From NCBI GenBank assembly GCA_019136325.1, contig JAGVUJ010000213.1:1-59722 (forward strand): a DNA stretch of 59,722 nucleotides. The letters are read 5' to 3'. Position 1 is the first letter of the stretch, and every line of letters starts with the position of its first letter. Shown here in pieces: positions 52,294-59,722 of this stretch. The notes beneath the pieces were generated by a model. That model saw only the letters and a program-made list of their open reading frames with translations. It ran no database searches and was not told the origin of the DNA. The stretch comes from Deltaproteobacteria bacterium (GTDB lineage Bacteria; Desulfobacterota; Syntrophia; Syntrophales; Smithellaceae). Position numbers and translations under genes: made by a program.

Positions 52294-52938
52294 TTATTTA
52301 TTTTCACTCTTTGTCGGCAAAACTTCTCCGTGAAAAATGAAAACTTTCACGCCGATCAATCCGTAGGCTGTATTAGCCTCCGTAAATCCGTAATCAATGT
52401 CCGCTCTCAGCGTGTGCAGAGGCACTCTTCCTTCCCGGTACCACTCCGCGCGGGACATTTCCGCGCCGCCCAATCTTCCCGAACAGGCGATTTTGATTCC
52501 TTTGGCGCCGAATTTCAAGGCATATCCGACGCACTTCTTCATGGCCCGGCGAAACGCAACCCTCTTTTCCAACTGCATGGCGACATTTTCCGCCACCAAT
52601 TGAGCATCAACTTCCGGCTTGCGTACTTCCAGAATGTTAATGATAATTTCCGCCTGCGAAAATTTTTCTATTTCCGATTTGAGTTTCTCTATTTCGGATC
52701 CTTTTTTCCCGATGATCACCCCGGGCCGGGCCGAGTAAATATTCACCTTGGCTTTATTGGCCGCTCGTTCAATCTCTATTTTGGAAATCCCCGCATGATA
52801 CAGTTTCTTCTTCAGGTACTTTCTGATCTGCAAGTCTTCGTGCAGGACTTCGCTGTATTTTTTATCGGTATACCATACCGATTGCCATTTCTTAATGTAG
52901 CCCAACCGTAATCCTACCGGGTTAACCTTCTGACCCAA
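52294..52938 (-). CDS. rpsC: 30S ribosomal protein uS3
   Basis: A 214-residue uS3. The opening [20 protein letters not shown] and the KH-domain loop [19 protein letters not shown] are typical, and the second domain has [20 protein letters not shown]. The start codon is TTG at 52938, supported by AGGAGG 7 bases upstream. It lines the mRNA entry channel. Confidence 0.98.
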   Translation of the reverse strand: MGQKVNPVGLRLGYIKKWQSVWYTDKKYSEVLHEDLQIRKYLKKKLYHAGISKIEIERAANKAKVNIYSARPGVIIGKKGSEIEKLKSEIEKFSQAEIIINILEVRKPEVDAQLVAENVAMQLEKRVAFRRAMKKCVGYALKFGAKGIKIACSGRLGGAEMSRAEWYREGRVPLHTLRADIDYGFTEANTAYGLIGVKVFIFHGEVLPTKSENK

Positions 52939-52950
52939 AACCGTACCTCC

Positions 52951-53283
52951 TTATATTTCGTCCAAAATAACCGTAATATGTGAACTTCTTTTCTTGATCC
53001 CCGCCGCTCTTCCCTGCGCTCTTGCCCGCCAGCGCTTTAATGACGGTCCCTGATCCACAAAAACTTCTTTTACATAAAGAATATTCTCGTCGATATTAGG
53101 ATTCTGTGCGGCATTGGCCACTGCCGACTTCAGCACGTTGGCGACAATCCCTGCAGCGTATTTCCGGGTGTAGAGAAGGATATTACGCGCTTCCCTCACT
53201 TTCTTCCCCCGAATCAGATCAGCCACAAGTCTGACCTTCTGTGGCGACATTCGTATATATCTTGCAACCGCTTTTGCTTCCAT
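52951..53283 (-). CDS. rplV: 50S ribosomal protein uL22
   Basis: A 110-residue uL22 ([20 protein letters not shown], and [20 protein letters not shown] forming the tunnel hairpin). The ATG at 53283 (MEAKAVARY) is preferred, with GGAG 10 bases upstream; a TTG at 53298 would add five residues. The hairpin is a macrolide-resistance site in other bacteria. Confidence 0.97.
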   Translation of the reverse strand: MEAKAVARYIRMSPQKVRLVADLIRGKKVREARNILLYTRKYAAGIVANVLKSAVANAAQNPNIDENILYVKEVFVDQGPSLKRWRARAQGRAAGIKKRSSHITVILDEI

Positions 53284-53326
53284 ATTTATCAACTCCAAAC
53301 CTTACCGCTGTATCTTTAAAATACCG

Positions 53327-53605
53327 CTAGCTCACCTTAGTCTTACGATCTCCCGAATGCGAAAAGAAAACTCTGGTCGGCGCAAATTCTCCAAGCTTAT
53401 GCCCCACCATATTTTCCGTGACATAAACCGGAATGAATTTTTTTCCGTTATGCACGGCCAACGTATAACCGATCAGCTCCGGTGTGATGGTTGAACGCCG
53501 TGACCAGGTCTTGATAACATTCTTGGTTCCCTCGGCTTCCATTTTTCTGATTTTAGCCAGCAACCTTTCTTCAATATACGGACCTTTTTTGATCGAACGT
53601 GCCAC
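53327..53605 (-). CDS. rpsS: 30S ribosomal protein uS19
   Basis: A 92-residue uS19 ([58 protein letters not shown]). It starts with GTG at 53605; its Shine-Dalgarno AGAGG lies in the last codons of rplB, two bases away, so the pair is translationally coupled. Confidence 0.98.
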   Translation of the reverse strand: MARSIKKGPYIEERLLAKIRKMEAEGTKNVIKTWSRRSTITPELIGYTLAVHNGKKFIPVYVTENMVGHKLGEFAPTRVFFSHSGDRKTKVS

Positions 53606-53607
53606 GC

Positions 53608-54432
53608 TTATTTACCTCTTCTCTTAATAATATACTTATCAGTTCTCTTATTTTTTCTGGTTTTATGACCTTTTGTCGGAATGCCCCAGGGCGTACATGG
53701 ATGCCGGCCGCCGGAGGACTTGCCTTCACCGCCGCCCATCGGATGATCAACCGGATTCATGACAACGCCGCGCACGTGCGGCTTTTTGCCCAGCCAGCGC
53801 TTTCGTCCGGCTTTGCCGATACTGATGTTTTCGTGTTCATTATTGCCGACCGGTCCGATGGTTGCCATGCATTCAATAAATACTTTGCGGACTTCACCGG
53901 AAGGCAGGCGAACCTGGGCGTAATCTCCTTCTTTGGCCATGAGCTGTCCATAGGCTCCCGCTGATCTGATCAGCTGTCCGCCGCGCCCGACTTTTAATTC
54001 TACATTGTGAATCAAAGATCCCAGAGGGATGTACTTCAGCGGAACAGCATTCCCCGGCTTAATATCGGCTTTTTCACCGCTGTACAAAACATCGCCGACA
54101 TTGACCTGAGCTGGAGCGACAATATATCGTTTCTCGCCGTCCCGGTAATTGAGCAGAGCGATTCTCGCGGTTCTGTTCGGATCATACTCAATCGACGCAA
54201 CCCTGGCCGGAATATCAGCCTTGTTCCGGCAAAAATCAATCATTCTATATTTGCGTTTGTGACCTCCACCGATATGACGCGCCGTAACCCTTCCATAGCT
54301 GTTGCGACCACCTTTTTTCTTCAAAGGCTTCAACAATCTCTTCACCGGTTCGGTTGAGGTGATCTCGGCGAAATCAGAAACGCTCTGAAATCTTCTGCCC
54401 GGTGATGTCGGTTTATACTTAATAATTGCCAT
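53608..54432 (-). CDS. rplB: 50S ribosomal protein uL2
   Basis: A 274-residue uL2, a core peptidyl-transferase-region protein. Conserved blocks are [40 protein letters not shown] and the C-terminal [20 protein letters not shown] with the functional His. Complete to the basic end KYIIKRRGK. Confidence 0.98.
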   Translation of the reverse strand: MAIIKYKPTSPGRRFQSVSDFAEITSTEPVKRLLKPLKKKGGRNSYGRVTARHIGGGHKRKYRMIDFCRNKADIPARVASIEYDPNRTARIALLNYRDGEKRYIVAPAQVNVGDVLYSGEKADIKPGNAVPLKYIPLGSLIHNVELKVGRGGQLIRSAGAYGQLMAKEGDYAQVRLPSGEVRKVFIECMATIGPVGNNEHENISIGKAGRKRWLGKKPHVRGVVMNPVDHPMGGGEGKSSGGRHPCTPWGIPTKGHKTRKNKRTDKYIIKRRGK

Positions 54433-54455
54433 CAGTCTAATCCTTAACCCAATTC

Positions 54456-54743
54456 TTATACGCCTTCAGCAAATTCGATACTGTTACCGGCGGCCAATGT
54501 CACTACAGCTTTTTTCCAGGAGCTTTTTTGACCTACAATTCTTCCCATTCTCTTCTTTTTCCCCAAAACATGCATGACACGAACATCAACCACTTTTACT
54601 TTAAAAAGTTTTTCGACCGCGCCCGCTATTTCCACTTTATTCGCTTTACGATCAACTTCAAAAAAATATTTGTTTGATGCATCCCGCGCCGCGGTGCTTT
54701 TTTCCGTAACCAGTATTCTTTTTATAATTTTGTTAATTTCCAT
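54456..54743 (-). CDS. rplW: 50S ribosomal protein uL23
   Basis: A 95-residue uL23 ([40 protein letters not shown]) that carries the trigger-factor docking Glu region at the exit tunnel. Its ATG overlaps the rplD stop (TAATG). Confidence 0.97.
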   Translation of the reverse strand: MEINKIIKRILVTEKSTAARDASNKYFFEVDRKANKVEIAGAVEKLFKVKVVDVRVMHVLGKKKRMGRIVGQKSSWKKAVVTLAAGNSIEFAEGV

Positions 54744-55366
54744 TATATCAGCAAAGCTCCCTCAATCTTTTTTACGGAGGGTTCGAGAAGGATTAAATGT
54801 TCATAATTTAAAATATCATAAACGTTAATGCCTTCCGACCTGATCATCTTAACATTCCTTATATTACGCGATGATTTCAACAAGACTTCGTTGTTATCAG
54901 CCAACACAAAAAGCGCCTTCTTTAAATCAAAGAGATCAACAACTTTTTGAAAAACGCGCGTGCTGATTTTTTCCATCGGGAAATCTTTCAAGATAACCAT
55001 CTTATTCTCTTTGAATTTCATACTTAAAGCGGATATCAGCGCCTTTTTACGAATTTTTCTCGGAACACTGTAGGAATAATCCCGGGGATGAGGACCGAAA
55101 ACGGTTCCGCCTTTTCGCCAGACAGGTGATCTCGACGATCCGGATCTTGCGCGACCGGTTCCCTTTTGACGCCATGGTTTTTTGCCGCCGCCGCTGATAT
55201 CGCTTCGGGTTTTGGTGGATGCCGTACCGGAGCGTTTTGCAGCTAACTGCATTTTGACCACATCATATATGACTGCTTCATTGACATCAGCGCCGAATAC
55301 GGCATCATTCAGATCAACTTCAGCAACTTTCTTTTTTTCGATATCAAAAACATCCGCGACTGCCAT
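54743..55366 (-). CDS. rplD: 50S ribosomal protein uL4
   Basis: A 207-residue uL4. The tunnel-constriction loop is SGGGKKPWRQKGTGRARSGS followed by SPVWRKGGTVFGPHPRDYSY. In Escherichia uL4 represses the S10 operon; whether it acts on the hairpin at 56063-56092 here is unknown. GGAG is 9 bases before the ATG. Confidence 0.98.
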   Translation of the reverse strand: MAVADVFDIEKKKVAEVDLNDAVFGADVNEAVIYDVVKMQLAAKRSGTASTKTRSDISGGGKKPWRQKGTGRARSGSSRSPVWRKGGTVFGPHPRDYSYSVPRKIRKKALISALSMKFKENKMVILKDFPMEKISTRVFQKVVDLFDLKKALFVLADNNEVLLKSSRNIRNVKMIRSEGINVYDILNYEHLILLEPSVKKIEGALLI

Positions 55367-55395
55367 GTTTATAACTCCAGATGTACCTTAAATAG

Positions 55396-56022
55396 CTATT
55401 TTTTCTTAGCTTTCTTAATTAATACAAAACCGTTTTTGCTGCCGGGAACAGCCCCTTTCAACAGCAGCAAATTTCTGTCGGAACGAACCTGCCACACCTG
55501 TAAATTCTGAGTGGTTTTACGAACATTACCCATCTGGCCACCCATTTTTGTCCCTTTAAAAACACGGGAAGGATCAGCGCTGGCGCCAATGGAGCCCGGT
55601 GCACGATGGAACATGGACCCGTGAGTAGCCCTGCCGCCGCCGAATCCGTGTCTTTTAACAACGCCCTGAAATCCTTTCCCTTTCGACGTGCCTACAACGT
55701 CAACATAATCGCCCATTTTGAATATGTCGGCTGTAATTTCCTGCCCCACATCATATGTTTCAGATTGCACGGCAAATTCTCTGACAAAACGGAAAAATCC
55801 TTTGTTGGCTTTGTTAAAGTGACCCTGCAGGGGCTTGGCAACATTTTTCTGTTTAACACGGCCGTAGCCAAGTTGAACGGCATCATAACCGTCTCTATCC
55901 TTTGTTTTCACCTGCAAAACAACCGATGGTTCAACTTCAATGGCCGTAATGCCTACCGCCGAGCCATCCTCCGCAAAAACCTGGGTCATTCCTAATTTTT
56001 TACCTATAATTCCCTTGCTCAT
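55396..56022 (-). CDS. rplC: 50S ribosomal protein uL3
   Basis: A 208-residue uL3. The start [20 protein letters not shown] is the family N-terminus, so the ATG at 56022 is used although the frame is open to 56094; its Shine-Dalgarno is weak (GGAA). The conserved [20 protein letters not shown] loop reaches the peptidyl-transferase centre. Confidence 0.97.
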   Translation of the reverse strand: MSKGIIGKKLGMTQVFAEDGSAVGITAIEVEPSVVLQVKTKDRDGYDAVQLGYGRVKQKNVAKPLQGHFNKANKGFFRFVREFAVQSETYDVGQEITADIFKMGDYVDVVGTSKGKGFQGVVKRHGFGGGRATHGSMFHRAPGSIGASADPSRVFKGTKMGGQMGNVRKTTQNLQVWQVRSDRNLLLLKGAVPGSKNGFVLIKKAKKK

Positions 56023-56062
56023 CTGATATTCCAACTTTTTTAGTAATAGAAACTTCAAAAAT

Positions 56063-56092
56063 GAAAGATGGCAGTTATCAGTGCCATCTTTC
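56063..56092 (-). terminator. 11-bp hairpin between rpsJ and rplC (attenuator-like)
   Basis: A perfect 11-bp stem, GAAAGATGGCA / TGCCATCTTTC, with an 8-base loop, followed on the minus strand by ATTTTTGAAG. It lies 18 bases after the rpsJ stop codon and 40 bases before the rplC start. It resembles a partial terminator or attenuator inside the S10 operon, or an RNase processing site. A full terminator would cut off all downstream ribosomal genes, so it must be leaky or regulated if used. Confidence 0.6.
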
Positions 56093-56110
56093 AAGAATTA
56101 AAAAGCACGC

Positions 56111-56419
56111 CTACGCTTTTATTTCCACATCAACCCCGGCGGAAAGATCCAGTTTCATCAAAGCGTCCACTGTGGCTTGAGTAGGCCCAACGATATCAAC
56201 CAACCTTTTGTGTGTTCTGATTTCAAACTGTTCGCGAGATTTTTTGTCCACATGCGGTGAGCGATTCACGCAGTACTTGTTGATTTCCGTAGGAATGGGA
56301 ATGGGACCGGCAACACGCGCACCGGTCTTTTTAGCCGTTTCCACGATTTCCTCTACGGAACGATCCAACAGTTTATAATCGTAAGCTTTGAGACGAATTC
56401 TAATCTTTTGTTCTTTCAT
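56111..56419 (-). CDS. rpsJ: 30S ribosomal protein uS10
   Basis: A 102-residue uS10 ([57 protein letters not shown]). It also acts with NusB in antitermination. It follows tuf by 19 bases and leads the S10 block. Confidence 0.98.
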   Translation of the reverse strand: MKEQKIRIRLKAYDYKLLDRSVEEIVETAKKTGARVAGPIPIPTEINKYCVNRSPHVDKKSREQFEIRTHKRLVDIVGPTQATVDALMKLDLSAGVDVEIKA

Positions 56420-56438
56420 CGGTATAATAACCTATTCC

Positions 56439-57632
56439 TTATTCAATAACTTTGCTCACGACTCCAGCGCCTACGGTTCTTCCGCCTTCGCGAATAGCGA
56501 ATCTCAGCTGCTCTTCCATCGCGATGGGGGTAATCAACTCAATGGTCATCTTCACGTTATCACCGGGCATCACCATTTCCACGCCTTCGGGAAGCGTTGC
56601 AACGCCCGTCACGTCGGTTGTGCGGAAATAGAACTGGGGACGATAACCGGAGAAGAACGGGGTATGACGGCCGCCTTCTTCCTTGGTCAGAACGTAAACG
56701 GCCGCTTCAAATTTGGTATGCGGAGTAATGGATGCCGGTTTGGCCACAACCTGTCCTCTTTCCACTTCCTCCCTCTTAATACCGCGAATTAATAAGCCGA
56801 CATCATCACCGGCCCGGCCTTCATCCAGTGTTTTACGGAACATTTCCACACCGGTCACAACCGTCTTGATAGTCGGCCGGATTCCGATAATTTCAACTTC
56901 CTCACCGACCTTGATAATACCGCGGTCTACTCTTCCGGTCACAACCGTGCCACGGCCGGAAATGGTGAAAACGTCGCCAACCGGCATCAGGAAGGGTTTA
57001 TCGGTATCGCGTTTCGGTTCGGGAATATAATTGTCCACAGCGTCCATCAGTTCGGCAATGCTTTTCACATCGGGAGAATTGACATCCTCGGCTTCCAGAG
57101 CTTTCAGAGCCGAACCGCGAATGATGGGAATATTGTCGCCGGGGAATTCATACTGAGTCAAAAGCTCTCTTAATTCGAGCTCAACCAGATCCAGCAGTTC
57201 GGGATCATCCACCAGATCAACTTTATTAAGATAAACGACAATGTAAGGAACCTGCACCTGACGGGCAAGGAGGATATGTTCACGGGTCTGGGGCATCGGA
57301 CCATCGGAGGCGGCAACAACCAGAATGGTTCCATCCATATGGGCGGCGCCGGAGATCATATTTTTGATATAGTCGGCATGGCCGGGGCAATCCACATGAG
57401 CGTAATGTCTTTTTTCCGTTTCGTATTCCACATGGGAAATATTGATGGTAACGCCGCGCTCTTTTTCTTCCGGAGCATTATCAATAGAGTCGAAGGCGCG
57501 GAATTCCGCGAAACCTTTTTTCGCCAGATATTTGGTAATTGCGGCTGTTAACGTGGTCTTGCCATGATCCACGTGACCGATTGTTCCTATATTTAAATGC
57601 GGCTTAGTCCTTTCAAATTTTTTCTTTGCCAT
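56439..57632 (-). CDS. tuf: elongation factor Tu
   Basis: A 397-residue GTPase. G1 [18 protein letters not shown] (residues about 17-34), switch I with [19 protein letters not shown]3 [20 protein letters not shown]4 LNKVDLVDD and the C-terminal [14 protein letters not shown] are all intact. It delivers aminoacyl-tRNA to the ribosome. A strong AAGGAGG is upstream. It directly follows rpsG by 55 bases; fusA is not between them. Confidence 0.99.
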   Translation of the reverse strand: MAKKKFERTKPHLNIGTIGHVDHGKTTLTAAITKYLAKKGFAEFRAFDSIDNAPEEKERGVTINISHVEYETEKRHYAHVDCPGHADYIKNMISGAAHMDGTILVVAASDGPMPQTREHILLARQVQVPYIVVYLNKVDLVDDPELLDLVELELRELLTQYEFPGDNIPIIRGSALKALEAEDVNSPDVKSIAELMDAVDNYIPEPKRDTDKPFLMPVGDVFTISGRGTVVTGRVDRGIIKVGEEVEIIGIRPTIKTVVTGVEMFRKTLDEGRAGDDVGLLIRGIKREEVERGQVVAKPASITPHTKFEAAVYVLTKEEGGRHTPFFSGYRPQFYFRTTDVTGVATLPEGVEMVMPGDNVKMTIELITPIAMEEQLRFAIREGGRTVGAGVVSKVIE

Positions 57633-57687
57633 CTCACCTTTCCTCCTTAACTTTGAATGGTTGGTTTCCTTATCGTTTAATTATTAT

Positions 57688-58158
57688 TTAAAATTTATAA
57701 TGAGCAAAGGCTTTGTTCGCCTCGGCCATCTTGTGCACAGCTTCTTTTTTCTTAATCGCTCCGCCCCGGTTGTTGGCGGCGTCAATCAACTCCGCAGCCA
57801 GTTTTTCACGCATGGTTTTTTCCGTCCGCTCCTGTGCGTTGGATATCAACCAGCGAATGGCCAATGCGGTGCGCCTGGACGGAACAACTTCCGTTGGCAC
57901 TTGATACGTGGAGCCGCCGACACGTCTTGATTTGACTTCAATGACCGGCTTGACGTTGTTAACCGCCTTTTCAAAAAAGTCTACCGGCTGCTCTTTGACT
58001 CTCTTTTCAATAATGTCAAAAGCACCGTAAAGGATACTTTCCGCAACGCTCTTTTTGCCTCTTTTCAACAATGAATTAATAAATTTTGCTACCAGTTTAT
58101 TATTAAACTTGGGATCGGGCAAAATATCTCTTTTTTCAATTTCCCGTCTTCTCGGCAT
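57688..58158 (-). CDS. rpsG: 30S ribosomal protein uS7
   Basis: A 156-residue uS7 ([57 protein letters not shown]). It organises the 30S head and in Escherichia represses the str operon. Follows rpsL by 13 bases. Confidence 0.98.
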   Translation of the reverse strand: MPRRREIEKRDILPDPKFNNKLVAKFINSLLKRGKKSVAESILYGAFDIIEKRVKEQPVDFFEKAVNNVKPVIEVKSRRVGGSTYQVPTEVVPSRRTALAIRWLISNAQERTEKTMREKLAAELIDAANNRGGAIKKKEAVHKMAEANKAFAHYKF

Positions 58159-58171
58159 TTACAGTCTCCGT

Positions 58172-58543
58172 TTAACTTGGCTTTTTCGCACCGTACTTTG
58201 ATCTACCCTGTTTGCGGTCCTGAACTCCGACCGTATCAAGCGTACCTCGGATCACATGATATCTGACTCCAGGCAAATCCTTGACTCTTCCTCCACGCAC
58301 CAGAACCACAGAATGCTCCTGCAGATTATGACCGATTCCCGGTATGTATGAAGTCACTTCATATCCGCTGGTGAGGCGAACTCTGGCCACTTTGCGCAAA
58401 GCTGAATTCGGCTTTTTCGGTGTCGTTGTGTACACCCTGACACACACACCACGACGCTGCGGCGAACCGACCAACGCCGGTGAATTTGTTTTTCTTTTAA
58501 TTTTCGTTCTGCCTTTGCGAACCAGTTGACTAATTGTCGGCAT
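58172..58543 (-). CDS. rpsL: 30S ribosomal protein uS12
   Basis: A 123-residue uS12. The accuracy loops are visible: [20 protein letters not shown] (with the Lys changed in streptomycin resistance in other bacteria) and [19 protein letters not shown] with the second such Lys. The wild-type Lys is present at both. AGGAGG is 4 bases before the ATG. Confidence 0.98.
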   Translation of the reverse strand: MPTISQLVRKGRTKIKRKTNSPALVGSPQRRGVCVRVYTTTPKKPNSALRKVARVRLTSGYEVTSYIPGIGHNLQEHSVVLVRGGRVKDLPGVRYHVIRGTLDTVGVQDRKQGRSKYGAKKPS

Positions 58544-58601
58544 TTTCCTCCTAAAACAAATCGCTGCTTTTATTTTATTATTTCCGGCAGCGAACCGGTG
58601 G

Positions 58602-58630
58602 TACGTACCAGTTCAATTTATATATGTCAA
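58602..58630 (-). promoter_or_regulatory. promoter of the str-S10-spc-alpha cluster
   Basis: Minus strand TTGACA (58630-58625), 17-base spacer, TACGTA (58607-58602). The -35 is perfect; the -10 is poor but lies inside a perfect 10-base palindrome GGTACGTACC. Downstream is a 6-bp hairpin (CGCTGC / GCAGCG) in the 5' leader before the rpsL ribosome site. It separates rpoC from rpsL. Confidence 0.5.
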
Positions 58631-58653
58631 GCGTTTTCTGTCGATATTTTAAA

Positions 58654-59722
58654 TTATTCTGCCAACGCTTCGGTTTCCTCATTCTCCTGTTTGATTCCCA
58701 GTTTTCGATACATCACCAGACCGGTTCCGGCGGTGATCAACCGGCCCATAATCACGTTTTCTTTAAGACCTCTTAAATAATCGGTTTTACCGGAAAGAGC
58801 CGCTTCCGTAAGCACCTTGGTGGTTTCCTGGAATGAGGCAGCGGAAATAAAGCTCTGGGTGGAAAGCGATGCCTTGGTAATTCCCAGCAACATGGGTTCA
58901 CCGATAGCCGGACGGCCGCCCTGAGCGATAACCTTTTCGTTTTCTTCCTGGAAACGGTACCGCTCGATCTTTTCATCGGCAATAAATGCCGTATCGCCCG
59001 GATCAAGAACCTTGACTCTTCTGAGCATCTGGCGAACGATGACTTCCATATGCTTGTCATTAATCTTCACACCCTGCAGACGGTAAACTTCCTGGACCTC
59101 GTCAACCAGATATCGGGCCAGTTCTTTCTCGCCCTTGATGGAAAGGAGATCGTGGGGATTATTGACGCCGGACATCAATGCATCGCCCGGAATGACAACA
59201 TCTCCCTCCTGCACACTGATATGCTTGCCTTTAGGAATCAGATATTCCTTTTCTTCGCCAATCTCCGGCGTAACAATGATCTTGCGTTTTCCTTTGGCAT
59301 CCTTGCCGTAGGACACAACACCGCTGATTTCGCTGATCACCGCAAAATCTTTGGGCTTGCGGGCTTCAAAAAGTTCGGCCACACGAGGCAGACCACCGGT
59401 GATATCCTTCGTCTTGGTGGTTTCGCGGGGAATCTTGGCGAGGATATCGCCGGCCTTGACTTCGTCTCCTTCGGAAACCACAAGGTTTACACCGACGGAC
59501 AAAAGATAACGGGCAACGGCATTTGAATCGGTCAGCTTGGCCGTTTTACCCTTGCTGTCCTTGATCGACACGCGCGGCCTTAAATCTCCGCCCTTGAATT
59601 CCACGATGATTTTGCGGGAAAGACCGGTAACCTCATCGACCTGTTCCTGCATGGTTTTTCCTTCGATAATATCGTCAAACTTGATCGTTCCGTCAACTTC
59701 CGCCAGAATCGGTATGGAGAAG
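58654..59722 (-). CDS. rpoC: DNA-directed RNA polymerase beta' subunit, C-terminal part (cut by the window edge)
   Basis: The frame is open to the right edge of the window: upstream of an internal Met it continues FSIPILAEVDGTIKFDDIIE. The visible part has the beta' C-terminal features VYRLQGVKINDKHMEVIVRQ, MLRRVKVLDPGDTAFIADE, ASLSTQSFISAASFQETTKV and LTEAALSGKTDYLRGLKENV, in which the bridge/jaw-distal and switch-5 elements lie. It ends EENEETEALAE. It is upstream of rpsL, as in other bacteria. About 356 codons of the roughly 1350-1400 expected are seen. Confidence 0.98.
   Translation of the reverse strand, partial: FSIPILAEVDGTIKFDDIIEGKTMQEQVDEVTGLSRKIIVEFKGGDLRPRVSIKDSKGKTAKLTDSNAVARYLLSVGVNLVVSEGDEVKAGDILAKIPRETTKTKDITGGLPRVAELFEARKPKDFAVISEISGVVSYGKDAKGKRKIIVTPEIGEEKEYLIPKGKHISVQEGDVVIPGDALMSGVNNPHDLLSIKGEKELARYLVDEVQEVYRLQGVKINDKHMEVIVRQMLRRVKVLDPGDTAFIADEKIERYRFQEENEKVIAQGGRPAIGEPMLLGITKASLSTQSFISAASFQETTKVLTEAALSGKTDYLRGLKENVIMGRLITAGTGLVMYRKLGIKQENEETEALAE

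Noticed and set aside
1..59722. CRISPR arrays, tRNA and rRNA genes, phage or insertion-sequence genes
   Set aside because: No regularly spaced direct repeats, no cloverleaf-like sequence with a T-loop, no transposase or integrase was found on reading the gaps and the protein set.

Overview
The window looks like a chromosomal segment of a Gram-negative anaerobe of the former Deltaproteobacteria (Desulfobacterota), most like the Syntrophales (Syntrophus/Smithella type). This is an inference from an LptD outer-membrane gene, a Bacteroidetes/delta-like long ketol-acid reductoisomerase, an Fe-S old-yellow-enzyme fusion, a DUF169 protein, NtrB/NtrC-like regulators and the general character of the proteins; no rRNA or other phylogenetic marker beyond ribosomal proteins was compared. 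Almost everything is ordinary chromosomal gene content. I see no tRNA, rRNA, phage, insertion sequence or CRISPR array.

Layout. 1-3.9 kb (minus strand): a branched-chain amino acid operon, ilvB-ilvN-ilvC-ilvD. ilvB carries two internal deletions, one of which shifts the frame. The operon is preceded by a promoter, short Leu/Ile/Val-rich reading frames and a terminator that look like an attenuator. 3.9-7.1 kb (minus): tatA-tatC-pbp1A. 7.3-11.8 kb (plus): a histone-deacetylase-like amidohydrolase followed by gatC-gatA-gatB for amidated tRNA. 12-14 kb (plus): mtnA, a HAD phosphatase and a small membrane protein. 14-20.4 kb (minus): ftcD, then smc-ftsY-phosphatase. 20.7-25.4 kb (minus): a CBS protein, an Fe-S flavoenzyme, an L,D-transpeptidase and an RlpA/SPOR lipoprotein. 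25.6-31 kb: a radical-SAM AmrS-like protein overlapping a methyltransferase, moaA, greA (plus), queG and a COG3910-like ATPase. 31.3 kb (plus): an MltB-like lytic transglycosylase. 32.2-39.1 kb (minus): folC-lptD, then a membrane histidine kinase, a sigma-54 response regulator and a LapA-domain protein. 39.2-41.6 kb: DUF169 protein, a 34-residue membrane peptide gene with its own promoter and terminator, a TPR lipoprotein and an EF-Tu-domain-2-like small protein.

41.8-59.7 kb (minus) is one long str-S10-spc-alpha ribosomal cluster: rpoC, rpsL, rpsG, tuf, the complete S10 and spc sets, secY, map, infA, rpmJ, rpsM, rpsK, rpsD, rpoA and rplQ, closed by a strong terminator. fusA is missing between rpsG and tuf and adk is missing between secY and map.

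The most interesting non-genic signals are: (1) the ilv leader; (2) a diverged family of intergenic repeats at about 3.6, 11.8 and 14.9 kb, two copies of which run exactly into the ribosome-binding site and start codon of an unrelated gene (mtnA, ftcD); (3) the stand-alone 34-residue membrane peptide gene; (4) hairpins inside the S10 operon and before a possible small ORF at 41.1 kb. No convincing wholly new multi-gene system was found.
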